A DNA stretch of 64,000 nt from Flavobacteriaceae bacterium (GCA_014075215.1 CP046177.1:868001-932000), one strand, 5' to 3'. Positions 24,587 to 33,053 are shown, counted from the first letter of the stretch. Numbers and translations are program-made. The notes: generated from the sequence alone by a model not told the origin.

Positions 24587-26481
24587 TTGATGCTGCTACA
24601 CTACTGCAGCATTTTACACTTCCCAGAGCCACAGCCGTTATGGCTGCTTACGGCACTAACGGAATCACTGCAGCACACACCGAGGCTATCCGCCGGTTAA
24701 AAGATCTGCAGGAAATCATCTTGTGGTTAGATGCAGATGATGCCGGTAAAAAAGCTACGGAAGTCTACGGTAAAGCCTTTGCAGAGCAGTTTCCAAAAGT
24801 ACAGCTCAGTAGTGTTCCCACCCTTGAGGGTGAAGATATCAACTCACTGCTCGATAGCCATACTGCAGATATTTTTGTGAATCTTTTTACAAGCAGAAAG
24901 CCTATAGAGACACAAACAAAACCTGCCAAAGCCTATACATTAGAAATCACCACTCATCAAAGTATCTACCATGACGAGCATCTAAAAATACAAGTACTGG
25001 GTAAAATGGACCTGAAGAACCTGGGTTCGCTTCGTGTTACTTTGGTAGTACATAGCAAAGACAACCCACATACCATTCCTGTAAGAAATACCCTCGATCT
25101 GTATCATGGCGAACGTATCGAGAAATTTACAAGAACCTGCGCGGAGAGTCTCCAAATGGGAACCAGTATCATCCGCAAAGCCCTGAACATCATTACCGGA
25201 GAGTTAGAAACCCATAGATTGCATCAGTTGGAAGTCATAGAAAACAAACAAGAAGAAATCCCACAACTTAGAATGCTATCGGAGAAAGAAAAACAAGCAG
25301 CTCTTTTATTTTTAAAGGATAAAAACCTCATTGATATTTTATCTGAAAAATTGCAGGAAACCGGCATTGTAGGAGAAGAGAAAAAAGCGGTGTTTTTGTT
25401 TACTATCCTGTTAAGTCATAAGATGCATAAAACCCTGCATGCTATGGTCCAGGGAAGCTCGGGAAGCGGCAAGAGCCACTTGATTAAAAAGGTGGCTGAC
25501 TGTATGTACGGCCAATATAAAATCAAACGCTTTACCAGAGTCAGTGAAAAGAGTTTTTATAATTACGGAATGTATGACCTGCAGCACTGCGGTATTATCC
25601 TGGAAGATTACGACGGACTGGGGGAGGAAGCACAGCTTGCCTGGAGAGAGCTGCAAAGCAATGAGAAATTAAGTAGCAGTGTAAGTCTAAAAAATGAGCT
25701 CACCGGCGAGATTAAAAGTGGAGAAAAGTATGTCTATGGCCCTATCGCTTCTCTGGTAGCTACTACCAGGTTCCATATTTACGAGGATAACCAAAGCAGG
25801 GTATTTACAGTGGCTATTGATGAGAGCGAAGCACAGACAGAAAAAGTACTGGATTATATGGCAAAAAAAGCCTCCGGGATGATTACCGGCCAGAGTGAAG
25901 AAAAGGCAATCACAGAGCTTCAAAATATAGTTCACTTATTAGAACCCTATCCGGTACAAAATAGTTACCGTTTGCACTTACCTAAAAATACGCAAGGACG
26001 TAGACGTCTTACCCAAATGCTCCATGACTTTATTGCACAAATTACCATATTGCATCAGCATCAACGTAAAAGAGAGCAAGTATTAATCACAGCATTAGAC
26101 GATGTAAAGACAGCAGTAGATTTGATGTTTGAAAGCATTGTCTTAAAGACCGATGAGCTCGATGGTATCCTGAGACAGTTCTATGAAAAGTTAAAGGAAT
26201 ATATCAAAAAGAAAGCAAAAAGAGAAAATACCAGTGACTGCGACACGCAGTTTACACAACGAGAAATACGACAGGAATTTAGCATTAGTAAAAGCCAGGC
26301 TCAACGGTATTTTAATGAACTGCAAGAGTTGGAATACCTCCAAAAAAGCCATACAAAAAGTAGAAACACCTTTGTCTATAAAATCGTCTACCTGGACAAT
26401 CAACAGAAATTACGACAAGAAATCCGGGAATATCTCTATAATCAGATAGATACTTATAACAAAAACCAAAAAAACACCTAA
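24583..26481 (+). CDS. Toprim-ATPase fusion, C-terminal part of a primase-ATPase (frameshifted)
   Basis: 632 aa from a GTG that overlaps the upstream stop (GTGA). It begins inside the Toprim domain (VIDAATLL; ILWLDADDAGKKA keeps the DxD). It continues through the shared beta region (KIQVLGKMDLKNLGSLRVTL), Walker A GSSGSGKS (291-298), Walker B-like GIILEDYDGLGEEA, a conserved GPIASLVATTRFHIYEDN, and a winged-helix-like C-terminus (TQFTQREIRQEFSISKSQAQ). With the upstream part restored, it would be one protein of about 840 aa. The inferred role is initiation of element replication. The GTG start would give a Toprim lacking its first strand and Glu. Confidence 0.8.
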   Translation: MIDAATLLQHFTLPRATAVMAAYGTNGITAAHTEAIRRLKDLQEIILWLDADDAGKKATEVYGKAFAEQFPKVQLSSVPTLEGEDINSLLDSHTADIFVNLFTSRKPIETQTKPAKAYTLEITTHQSIYHDEHLKIQVLGKMDLKNLGSLRVTLVVHSKDNPHTIPVRNTLDLYHGERIEKFTRTCAESLQMGTSIIRKALNIITGELETHRLHQLEVIENKQEEIPQLRMLSEKEKQAALLFLKDKNLIDILSEKLQETGIVGEEKKAVFLFTILLSHKMHKTLHAMVQGSSGSGKSHLIKKVADCMYGQYKIKRFTRVSEKSFYNYGMYDLQHCGIILEDYDGLGEEAQLAWRELQSNEKLSSSVSLKNELTGEIKSGEKYVYGPIASLVATTRFHIYEDNQSRVFTVAIDESEAQTEKVLDYMAKKASGMITGQSEEKAITELQNIVHLLEPYPVQNSYRLHLPKNTQGRRRLTQMLHDFIAQITILHQHQRKREQVLITALDDVKTAVDLMFESIVLKTDELDGILRQFYEKLKEYIKKKAKRENTSDCDTQFTQREIRQEFSISKSQAQRYFNELQELEYLQKSHTKSRNTFVYKIVYLDNQQKLRQEIREYLYNQIDTYNKNQKNT

Positions 26482-26495
26482 AAACACTTCATGTT

Positions 26496-26576
26496 TGGGT
26501 CGCTTTGGGTCAGTTATGGGTCGGTTATGGGCCGGTCAAAAACCTGATAATCAGAAAACAAAGCAGTAGCGACCCA
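26496..26576. repeat. Phased TGGGT repeats with a 9-bp inverted repeat
   Basis: TGGGT at 26496, 26506 and 26517 and TGGGC at 26528 are spaced 10-11 bp, about one helical turn. TGGGTCGCT (26496-26504) is repeated inverted as AGCGACCCA (26568-26576). It lies between the ATPase and the 194-aa gene. It could be an iteron-like origin or a regulator site. Confidence 0.45.
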
Positions 26577-26649
26577 TCGACCCGGAACAAGAATATATAG
26601 GGGTTTTTAAAAATTGCTATAAAAATCAATCACTTAAAACCATTAGCTG

Positions 26650-27234
26650 ATGAACTCCAAAAAAAGACATACCCAGACAAAAAATAAATCGATATTATAC
26701 CAGTTAGAAAGTTTAATAAAAACACTTTATCCTAAATATAAGACTATCAATCCCTATGAGCAGTATCTGAAAGGTTATTACAAAGAATTACCCATAGAGG
26801 ACTTATTGTTGTTCAAAAGATTGCTAAGAAGTATTACACTGCTCAATCACAAAGAGCGTACCCAAGACAGGGGTAGTTACCTGAGCAGCTATGCAGATGT
26901 ACTGACCACCATTGAGCTGATGAGCCAGTATACCATTAATGACAAACTACTAAAGAGCTATACCGAGCTGAAATACATTTTTCATGGCCGTCCCTTTACC
27001 AAACTACAGGCGGCCAGAGTGCTTAGAAAATCGATTCGTTATATAGAACGATTACTTCCTATGCTATATCATCTAAAACTAGCCGAAAAAACTCCTCTCA
27101 AACAAGGTAGCAAGCATACGTACAAATTACTGGATTATCAATCCTCAGTTTATGAACCGGAAATTGCTTTTGAGACCGTCAGTGCAGACTTTGAAAATGT
27201 AAAAGAATTTATAGACCTGGAATACAGAACGTAA
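26650..27234 (+). CDS. Protein of unknown function with a winged-helix-like C-terminus
   Basis: 194 aa, basic and helical. The segment FTKLQAARVLRKSIRYIERL followed by LPMLYHLKLAEK resembles the winged-helix end of the module ATPases, so DNA binding is likely. Its first codons (MNSKKRHTQTKNK) lie on a leader that is almost the same as the untranslated leader of the E3 recombinase (17096-17127). It therefore replaces the recombinase pair at the same junction. It is not a tyrosine recombinase: no catalytic motifs are present. It may be a replication or partition accessory. Confidence 0.6.
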   Translation: MNSKKRHTQTKNKSILYQLESLIKTLYPKYKTINPYEQYLKGYYKELPIEDLLLFKRLLRSITLLNHKERTQDRGSYLSSYADVLTTIELMSQYTINDKLLKSYTELKYIFHGRPFTKLQAARVLRKSIRYIERLLPMLYHLKLAEKTPLKQGSKHTYKLLDYQSSVYEPEIAFETVSADFENVKEFIDLEYRT

Positions 27235-27286
27235 AGAGGTTCAAAATTCAAGGTTCAAAGTTCCCAAAATCCGCATCTTCTATCAT

Positions 27287-27318
27287 CAATTTTTTTTATA
27301 GCACCATAAGAAAAATTG
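27287..27318. terminator. Hairpin after the E4 operon
   Basis: CAATTTTTTTTAT and ATAAGAAAAATTG (one T-G pair) with a 6-nt loop. It corresponds to 19012-19039 and has the same flanking sequence (ACTTTGAACTAACTATAGCGG downstream in part). Confidence 0.6.
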
Positions 27319-27699
27319 ATAATACAAGGCTTCTGGCCAGTGATTTAGCACTAAATCTTGAATTTTAAACCTGGAACTTTGAACTAACTATAGCGGAATC
27401 AAAGGAGTTCGCTTCGCCCCTCTGTGCAGCACTTTTGTTTGTCCAAAAAGGGTCCCTGCGGGCGTTCCTTTTGTCCAAAAAAAAGCTGCTGCCTCCCGGC
27501 TTCTGCTCCGCTCACCCGCAGCTACTCTGTATTTTTGTGAACGGCTCCTATGGGCCGCCTACAAAAATCCACCGCTGCTTCATGGGCGCAGCCGCTGGTG
27601 CCAAAGCCTACTGCGCATTTTTTTTAATCGATTGATTATTTTTATAATAAGGAGAAAAAAAATGCTTGTGGCGCGTCCACGCTGCTCACTTAATCGTTC
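27319..27699. other. Conserved GC-rich non-coding stretch before the minisatellite (E4)
   Basis: No gene. The part from about 27,390 to 27,625 closely matches E3 (19112-19345), including the GTGCAGCAC hairpin and the repeated CCTGCGGGCGTTCC. The rest leads into the 11-bp repeat array. Confidence 0.6.
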
Positions 27700-28205
27700 G
27701 CTGCGCTTTCGCTGCGCTTTCGCTGCGCTTTCGCTGCGCTTTCGCTGCGCTTTCGCTGCGCTTTCGCTGCGCTTTCGCTGCGCTTTCGCTGCGCTTTCGC
27801 TGCGCTTTCGCTGCGCTTTCGCTGCGCTTTCGCTGCGCTTTCGCTGCGCTTTCGCTGCGCTTTCGCTGCGCTTTCGCTGCGCTTTCGCTGCGGTTTCGCT
27901 GCGCTTTCGCTGCGCTTTCGCTGCGCTTTCGCTGCGCTTTCGCTGCGCTTTCGCTGCGCTTTCGCTGCGCTTTCGCTGCGCTTTCGCTGCGCTTTCGCTG
28001 CGCTTTCGCTGCGCTTTCGCTGCGCTGCTTTCGCTGCGCTTTCGCTGCGCTTTCGCTGCGCTTTCGCTGCGCTTTCGCTGCGCTTTCGCTGCGCTTTCGC
28101 TGCGCTTTCGCTGCGCTTTCGCTGCGCTTTCGCTGCGCTTTCGCTGCGCTTTCGCTGCGCTTTCGCTGCGCTTTCGCTGCGCTTTCGCTGCGCTTTCGCT
28201 GCGCT
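27700..28205. repeat. Minisatellite: 45.7 tandem copies of an 11-bp unit
   Basis: The unit GCTGCGCTTTC is repeated without spacers over 506 bp. One copy has a C-to-G change (27887-27897) and one has three extra bases (28019-28032). Each unit can form a small GCG-CTTT-CGC hairpin. Module E3 has only about two units at the matching place (near 19457). Because 11 is not a multiple of 3 and the unit has no stops, long repetitive frames exist on both strands; these are not genes. Confidence 0.97.
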
Positions 28206-28424
28206 GGTTTTGCGTACAACGCAGAGCACTCAATCGGCGTTGGCCTCTACAAACAGTACGGGTAAAATAAAAAAAGGGAAATATAGTAAACGTTTTTAGA
28301 TGAAAAGCTAACGCACTATCGTTTGTTTTTAAAAGCAGTACGGAAAACACTTGAGATATCACAGGCCAGGTAACTTACAACAAACGATGTAGTTGTGAAG
28401 CTGAACGCGCTATCGCTTGTCTCA

Positions 28425-28489
28425 TTTTAAAAAGCTGACGATTTATCTCCCTGCTATAGCCCTTTCTATAAATCCTCACCTTTTTAAAA
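28425..28489. other. Conserved two-step hairpin before the RHS tip (E4)
   Basis: TTTTAAAAAG (28425-28434) with CTTTTTAAAA (28480-28489) and, inside, GATTTAT with ATAAATC (28440-28446, 28468-28474). It is the counterpart of 19747-19811; the stems are conserved and the loop differs. Confidence 0.6.
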
Positions 28490-28501
28490 CGGAGTTAAAC
28501 G

Positions 28502-28734
28502 TTTTAATACTTGGCGATTTTTTAGGGGTGGAAAAAAGGCAGGGAAAAATCGACGAGTATTAAAATGGAACAACCGAAGGGCGTTAGTCTTCATCCTGTT
28601 TTAAATCAAAGCTACTATCATCAATCCCGGTTCCGATGTGCGCTCAGGCAGCAAGGAGCTTGGGAGTATTTTGCATAGTTTACATTATAAATACGGCTTG
28701 GGTGTAGCCCTGATGTAGCGGCCGTTTTATAATG
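28502..28734. other. Two further large inverted repeats before the RHS tip (E4)
   Basis: TTTTAATACT/AGTATTAAAA (28502-28511, 28556-28565) encloses CGATTTTT/AAAAATCG (28515-28522, 28545-28552). A third repeat, CATTATAAATACGGC (28683-28697) with GCCGTTTTATAATG (28721-28734), differs by one base. No gene is visible from 28490 to 28892. The topology repeats that of 28425-28489. Confidence 0.55.
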
Positions 28735-28892
28735 CAAATTATGTATAAATACGAGGATAAGGGAGCCCGCAAAAGACAGAGGATTTTTGGGTACAAAAAA
28801 CTGGGTTTTGCGGGCGAGGAATTACCAATAACCAAAAACTATCCACCAAATAATAAGGTAACCGGAAAAAAAATTTTATATTAGCATCAGCT

Positions 28893-29957
28893 ATGACAGC
28901 GACCGATAACACATATCAATTTTTTTATAGTTTGGGAGATATCCCTGAAAAAAAAGGTGCCCGGATCAAAAAAAAGTGCCTAAATGGAGACCACTTAGGC
29001 AATGTACGATTATCCTATGCAGATACCGATGAATCAGGGGATATATCGCAGGAGGAAATTATAGAGGAAAATGCGTATTACCCCTTTGATGGGAAACATA
29101 AAGGGTATAATAACGTAATTTCTAGTAATGGAAATTCCGTGGCGAACCGATTTGACTTTCAAGGAAAAGAAAATCAACAGGAACTTGGACTCAATTGACA
29201 TGATTTCAGCTGGAGAAATTATGATGCTGGATTAGGAAGATGGATGAATGTAGATAATGCTGCAGATGAATATGTTAGATGGCCTCCATATTCATTCGGA
29301 ATGAATAATCCTATTTTCTTTATTGATCCTGATGGACAAAGAATAAAAATTGGAGATCATTATTATTCTTATGAAAAAGATAGAGATTATGATGCTATCG
29401 AAGATGAATTTGAAAGAAACACATACAAAGCAATAGATCAACTCTATTCAAGTGACACAATGAATATAACTATTGGAGAAGGAGAAAATGCTGAAACAAT
29501 CAACGTATTAGATGTTTTGATAAATGATAAAGATAATGATGTAACTATAGTTAAAGGTGAGAGTAATAAATATGACCCAAATACTGATACTGTTAAATTT
29601 AAAGATACTCATGGTGCATATTTTAGAAAAGATGCTGGTAAGGCTTATGGAAATGGAAACACGGGTAGAAACTCAGCTTCATCACTCTTGGCTCATGAAT
29701 TAATTCATAATTATAATGATGTTCATGACAATAAGAACTACAGAAAAAGAAAAGCCGATAAATCAACCAAAAAAGAGGGGTTAAAAACTCCAAAAGGAGC
29801 AGACTTATCTTTCTCTAATGCTGAGGAAAAATATACTATAACTTTAACAAATCAAGTTAATGAGAAGTTAAAGCAAGATAAGAGAACAAATTATGGCAGG
29901 GGATATTATCCTACAGAATCTCCAACAACTACGGAACCTAAAAAGAAAAAACAATGA
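28893..29957 (+). pseudogene. Orphan RHS protein with a metallopeptidase toxin tip, interrupted by a TGA
   Basis: One frame of 354 codons with TGA at 29196-29198, where RHS proteins have Trp (GLN-W-HDFSWRNYD). The RHS end is recognisable (DHLGNVRLSYADTDESGD, YYPFDGKHKGYNN, NNPIFFIDPDG). The tip contains LLAHELIHNY, a HExxH zinc motif, and later SNAEEKYTITLTNQVN and RTNYGRGYYP, a layout like Peptidase_M91 (NleD-type) toxin domains. It is probably inactive as a full protein; the part after the stop has a possible ATG at 29244. An ISL3-type element follows three bases after the TGA stop. Confidence 0.75.
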
Positions 29958-30105
29958 CAAAAAAAATGGATCAGTCACAAAAGTTGTGTGTGAGTTCAGA
30001 TGAAGATTAATTGTTAATTGAAGATTGAATGAAGTGTGTCTTTGCGAGTGAAACGAAGCAATTAGGGATCAGGGTCAAAAGTTTTGTGTGGATTGAATTA
30101 AAGTT

Positions 30106-30486
30106 TTGATCTTTGTAAAAAAAAAACAGAGATTGGAATTATCCTTAGACCTTTTAAAATTCATCTTACCTGAGATGCTCGTAGAACATTTTGATTTGGT
30201 AAGACACACTCATCGAAATGAGGAACTTCATTTGTATTTTGAAGAGCGTAATGTTGTTCCTAAAGAAGTCATAAATCCTAATGTAATTGCTCATGGTTTC
30301 CACAAAGAGATTACTATTGAAGACTTTCCTTTGCGTGGAAACACTGTGTATCTTCACGTAAGGCGACGTAGATGGTTAGATAAAGAGACTAGGCAAATCA
30401 TTCAAAGAGATTGGAATCTAGTAGCTCAGGGAACTCGCATGACAGGTGAGTTTGCTGCTTTTTTAAAAGAGATTAGTCGATACTGA
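30106..30486 (+). CDS. ISAon1-type transposase, N-terminal region protein
   Basis: 126 aa from a TTG; a later TTG at 30139 is equally possible (LELSLDLLKFILPEM). It has the small N-terminal protein layout of ISAon1-like elements (LVEHFDLVRH, LRGNTVYLHVRRRRWLD). The end overlaps the frame of the next protein by a few codons (30467-30486), so a +1 frameshift near TTTTTTAAAAGAG may yield a fusion. Confidence 0.75.
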   Translation: MIFVKKKQRLELSLDLLKFILPEMLVEHFDLVRHTHRNEELHLYFEERNVVPKEVINPNVIAHGFHKEITIEDFPLRGNTVYLHVRRRRWLDKETRQIIQRDWNLVAQGTRMTGEFAAFLKEISRY

Positions 30487-30523
30487 GAAGAGTGATTGCA
30501 AAACCATTGCAAGAATCTATGGC

Positions 30524-31459
30524 GTGAATGGGAAGAAGTTCCAAAGGCAGTATCGAGATTATTTGAGTGAGTTTAAACAGTGGAAGGAAAAGTCTCATGC
30601 CAAAGAGTGGTTGATCTTCCCTGAGAATATAGGAACTCGATTATCTATCGACGAAGTAGCCTTATCAAAAGGAGAACTCTACACCATCGTTACCAATAAA
30701 AAAGCTAAAGGAAAGAAAGGAAGTATTGTGGCGATCATAGCTACTACCAAAGCAGAACCTATTATCAAACACCTATTTAAAATCTCATCTGCGAAAAGAA
30801 ACAAGGTCAGAGAAATTACCCTAGATATGGCGAACTCCATGAAGCTGATTGCCAAACGGTGTTTCCCCAAAGCCATACAAGTAACCGATAGATTCCATGT
30901 ACAGAAACTAGCTCTAGAAGCACTTCAAGAAATTAGGATCAAACATCGATGGGAAGCCATAGATACAGAAAATGAACGGATCAAACTTGCCAAAACCAAT
31001 AACAAAGAATATTACCCTGAAATATTAGAAAATGGAGATACCATAAAGCAACTCTTGGCTAGAAGCAGATACTTACTCTACAAAGCACCAAGTAATTGGA
31101 CAGAAGATCAAAGAGTAAGAGCTAACATCCTCTTTAAAAGATATCCTGATATCAAAACAGCTTTTAAGCTCGTACAAGGACTTAGAAATATCTTCAACAC
31201 AGCAAACTCAATACAAGTCGCTTATACAAAACTAGCGCATTGGTATAAAGATGTAGAACAAACAGCATACAAGGCTTTTAATACCATAGCAAACTCTATC
31301 AGGCTTAACTATAGATCAATATTGAATTACTTCATTAATAGAAGTACTAATGCAGCGGCAGAATCTTTCAATGCCAAAATCAAAGCCTTTAGATTACAAT
31401 TTAGAGGGGTCAAAAACACAGAATTCTTCCTCTATAGATTAACTACAATTTTTGCATAA
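30524..31459 (+). CDS. ISAon1-type (ISL3-family) transposase, catalytic part
   Basis: 311 aa from a GTG; the frame is open upstream to 30467. DDE-type features of the ISL3 group are visible: LSIDEVALSKGELYTIVTNK with the first Asp, ITLDMANSMKLIAKRCFPKA, VTDRFHVQKLA, and NAAAESFNAKIKAFRLQFRG with the Glu. The length is normal. The element appears intact and may still move. Confidence 0.85.
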   Translation: MNGKKFQRQYRDYLSEFKQWKEKSHAKEWLIFPENIGTRLSIDEVALSKGELYTIVTNKKAKGKKGSIVAIIATTKAEPIIKHLFKISSAKRNKVREITLDMANSMKLIAKRCFPKAIQVTDRFHVQKLALEALQEIRIKHRWEAIDTENERIKLAKTNNKEYYPEILENGDTIKQLLARSRYLLYKAPSNWTEDQRVRANILFKRYPDIKTAFKLVQGLRNIFNTANSIQVAYTKLAHWYKDVEQTAYKAFNTIANSIRLNYRSILNYFINRSTNAAAESFNAKIKAFRLQFRGVKNTEFFLYRLTTIFA

Positions 31460-31487
31460 ACACAACAATTAGTCTTGATCCAAAAAA

Positions 31488-31931
31488 ATGAGCCCAATAT
31501 ATCTTTTAGTTATGTTTCTTCTTATTATTTCATGCTCGAATAATTCATTGCTACTGGTTTATCAAAACAATAGTCAAATTGATGGGGATGAGATATTTGG
31601 AAGTGAATTATATAGGTTTTTTGAACCATCAAATTACATTAAAAAGGTAAAAATAGAATATGACAAAGATATTTTGCATGAATTGGAGCAAATTAAACAG
31701 AAGCTAGAAGTAGCACCAAAGATTTCTAAATTAGAATTAAACGAAGCTTACTATTCGTATGCTTTTATTTTTAAGAAGGATACTTTATATGCTCATCCAT
31801 CATTTTCTAGTTGGAAATTTAAGGATAAAATAATCGAGTACAACAAAAGAATTTATTTTGAAAAAGCAATATGTACCCATGGCAGTATTTTAGAGGCTTC
31901 CTTTTTTGCTTTACAAACAACTGCATTGTGA
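31488..31931 (+). CDS. Putative immunity lipoprotein, separated from its toxin and with a chimeric end
   Basis: 147 aa. The signal peptide ends in a lipobox (LLIISC), followed by a domain of no known family. It originally lay right after the metallopeptidase toxin gene; the ISL3-type element inserted in AAAAAAAT, and the duplicated target restored the ATG (31488-31490). From about KRIYFEKAI on, the codons lie antisense to an IS1595-like fragment, so the true C-terminus was lost. It may still protect against related toxins. Confidence 0.6.
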   Translation: MSPIYLLVMFLLIISCSNNSLLLVYQNNSQIDGDEIFGSELYRFFEPSNYIKKVKIEYDKDILHELEQIKQKLEVAPKISKLELNEAYYSYAFIFKKDTLYAHPSFSSWKFKDKIIEYNKRIYFEKAICTHGSILEASFFALQTTAL

Positions 31932-32278
31932 TCGGCAAGATTTTCTTTCAGATCATTATAATTGTTAGCATCATCTGTTGTAGCCGATGACTTCCTGTCA
32001 ATCGATTGGTCTACATGTTCATTGGTGGTTTGTTTAGTAAGATTGTCTAACAATTTCATTTTGATATATCCTACTGTTTTATTGGGTTTGTGTTTGTACT
32101 TTTCTGAGGCTTCTACTTCTTTAGATTCAACCATGACTAATAATGCTGCCTGTTTTTGACTTCCTTTACCTCGTTTGTATTTACCATCATTCTCTGCTAA
32201 CTCTACAGCAATTCGCTCACGATCTTCTTTATTGGGGATAACAACTTTTTTACGGAATACCTGTAAAGAAGAATTCAT
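31853..32278 (-). pseudogene. IS1595-family transposase fragment
   Basis: 141 codons. The recognisable part is KYKRGKGSQKQAALLVMVES, KPNKTVGYIKMKLLDN, KSSATTDDANNYNDL and ILPWVHIAFS, the ISXO2-like DDE domain. The N-terminal zinc ribbon and the last part after WVHIAFS are missing. It overlaps the end of the immunity gene on the other strand, showing where the element broke or inserted. Confidence 0.6.
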
Positions 32279-32465
32279 CTTATCTTTCTTTGAAAAGAAA
32301 GGTCCAATAAAATTATTAATGTTTAAAGCGTTTATCTATATTTAGTTATTAAATTTAATATCAGTTGTTTAATTTACTAAAATTTCACTTTTTTTCTTAA
32401 ATAAATCTTACCTTTTTTATATCGGAATCACGTTAAATACCTCTAGTAAGACAGTTTTATCAAGA

Positions 32466-32894
32466 ATGTTAAAGATCAGTAATCAGATTCGAATTCCTTA
32501 TTTCAACAAGCTCAGTTGTAAATTTGAAGTAGATAAAATGCTTATAAAGCTAGCCAATGGCAAATTACAAAACTGTTTGATCTATGCAATTGAGCAAAAA
32601 ACTAAAAATGTTATAAGCTTTGTAATTGGTAACAGGTCAACAGAAAATTTGAAATGTATTATTGATAAATTGTTGGTACTTAATCCAAAAAGAATTTATA
32701 AAGACAGGCTGAATATTTATCCGAGTTTAATTCCAAGTGAAATTCACAAGCGCTTTCAATACTGTACTAACAGAATTGAACGAATGAATTTGAACTTACT
32801 AACTCATATCAAAAGGTTGAGTAGAAAAACGATTTGTTTTTCAAGAAACAAAATTTATCTTGAGGCTCATTTGAGGATTTACTTTTGGGGATAA
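32466..32894 (+). pseudogene. IS1-family transposase fragment (C-terminal)
   Basis: 142 codons. FVIGNRSTENL, RIYKDRLNIYPSLIPSEIH, TNRIERMNLNLLTHIKRLSR and KTICFSRNKIYLEAHLRIYF match the catalytic half of IS1-type transposases in Bacteroidota. The N-terminal zinc-finger/HTH part is absent, so the copy is dead. It marks the right edge of the accessory island. Confidence 0.75.
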
Positions 32895-33053
32895 AAACCT
32901 GAAACTTTAAAACTTTTTTCACAAGCGATTTATGAATACCTCCTCACGAAATTTTAGTATTTTTATCAAAATTTATCATATGATTTTGAGCTCTTATATC
33001 GTGTATTATTCTTTTTGGTATTATTTTATAATAAGAGTAATGAGTGCCATGAT

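Larger units (their letters stand above)
29968..31481 (+). mobile_element. ISAon1-like (ISL3-family) insertion sequence with 8-bp target duplication
   Basis: The ends begin GGATCA on both sides with partly matching inner bases (AA..GTTGTGT). AAAAAAAT is present at both flanks (29960-29967 and 31482-31489), and 8-bp duplications are typical of ISL3. A second GGATCAGGGTCAAAAG copy lies inside at 30066. The element carries two transposase frames and inserted between the toxin and its immunity gene. Confidence 0.85.

Noticed and set aside
27700..28205. CRISPR array
   Set aside because: The repeat is 11 bp and there are no unique spacers and no cas genes.
27580..28362. Long open frames on both strands encoding 11-residue repeats such as LRFRCAFAALS and RSESAAKAQRK
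   Set aside because: They arise because the 11-bp tandem unit has no stop codon in any frame. There is no start region, no composition typical of this genome and no conservation with E3, so I treat them as artefacts of the minisatellite.
29968..30066. Second insertion sequence nested at 30066 (GGATCAGGGTCAAAAG)
   Set aside because: Only a left-end-like sequence is present. The 8-bp duplication fits the outer end at 29968, so this is a subterminal repeat of the same element.
1..31931. Conjugative element or prophage
   Set aside because: No relaxase, coupling protein, mating-pair, capsid, portal or terminase genes are visible.
1..31931. Diversity-generating retroelement acting on RHS tips
   Set aside because: No reverse transcriptase and no template/variable repeat pair were found; tips differ by whole-domain replacement.
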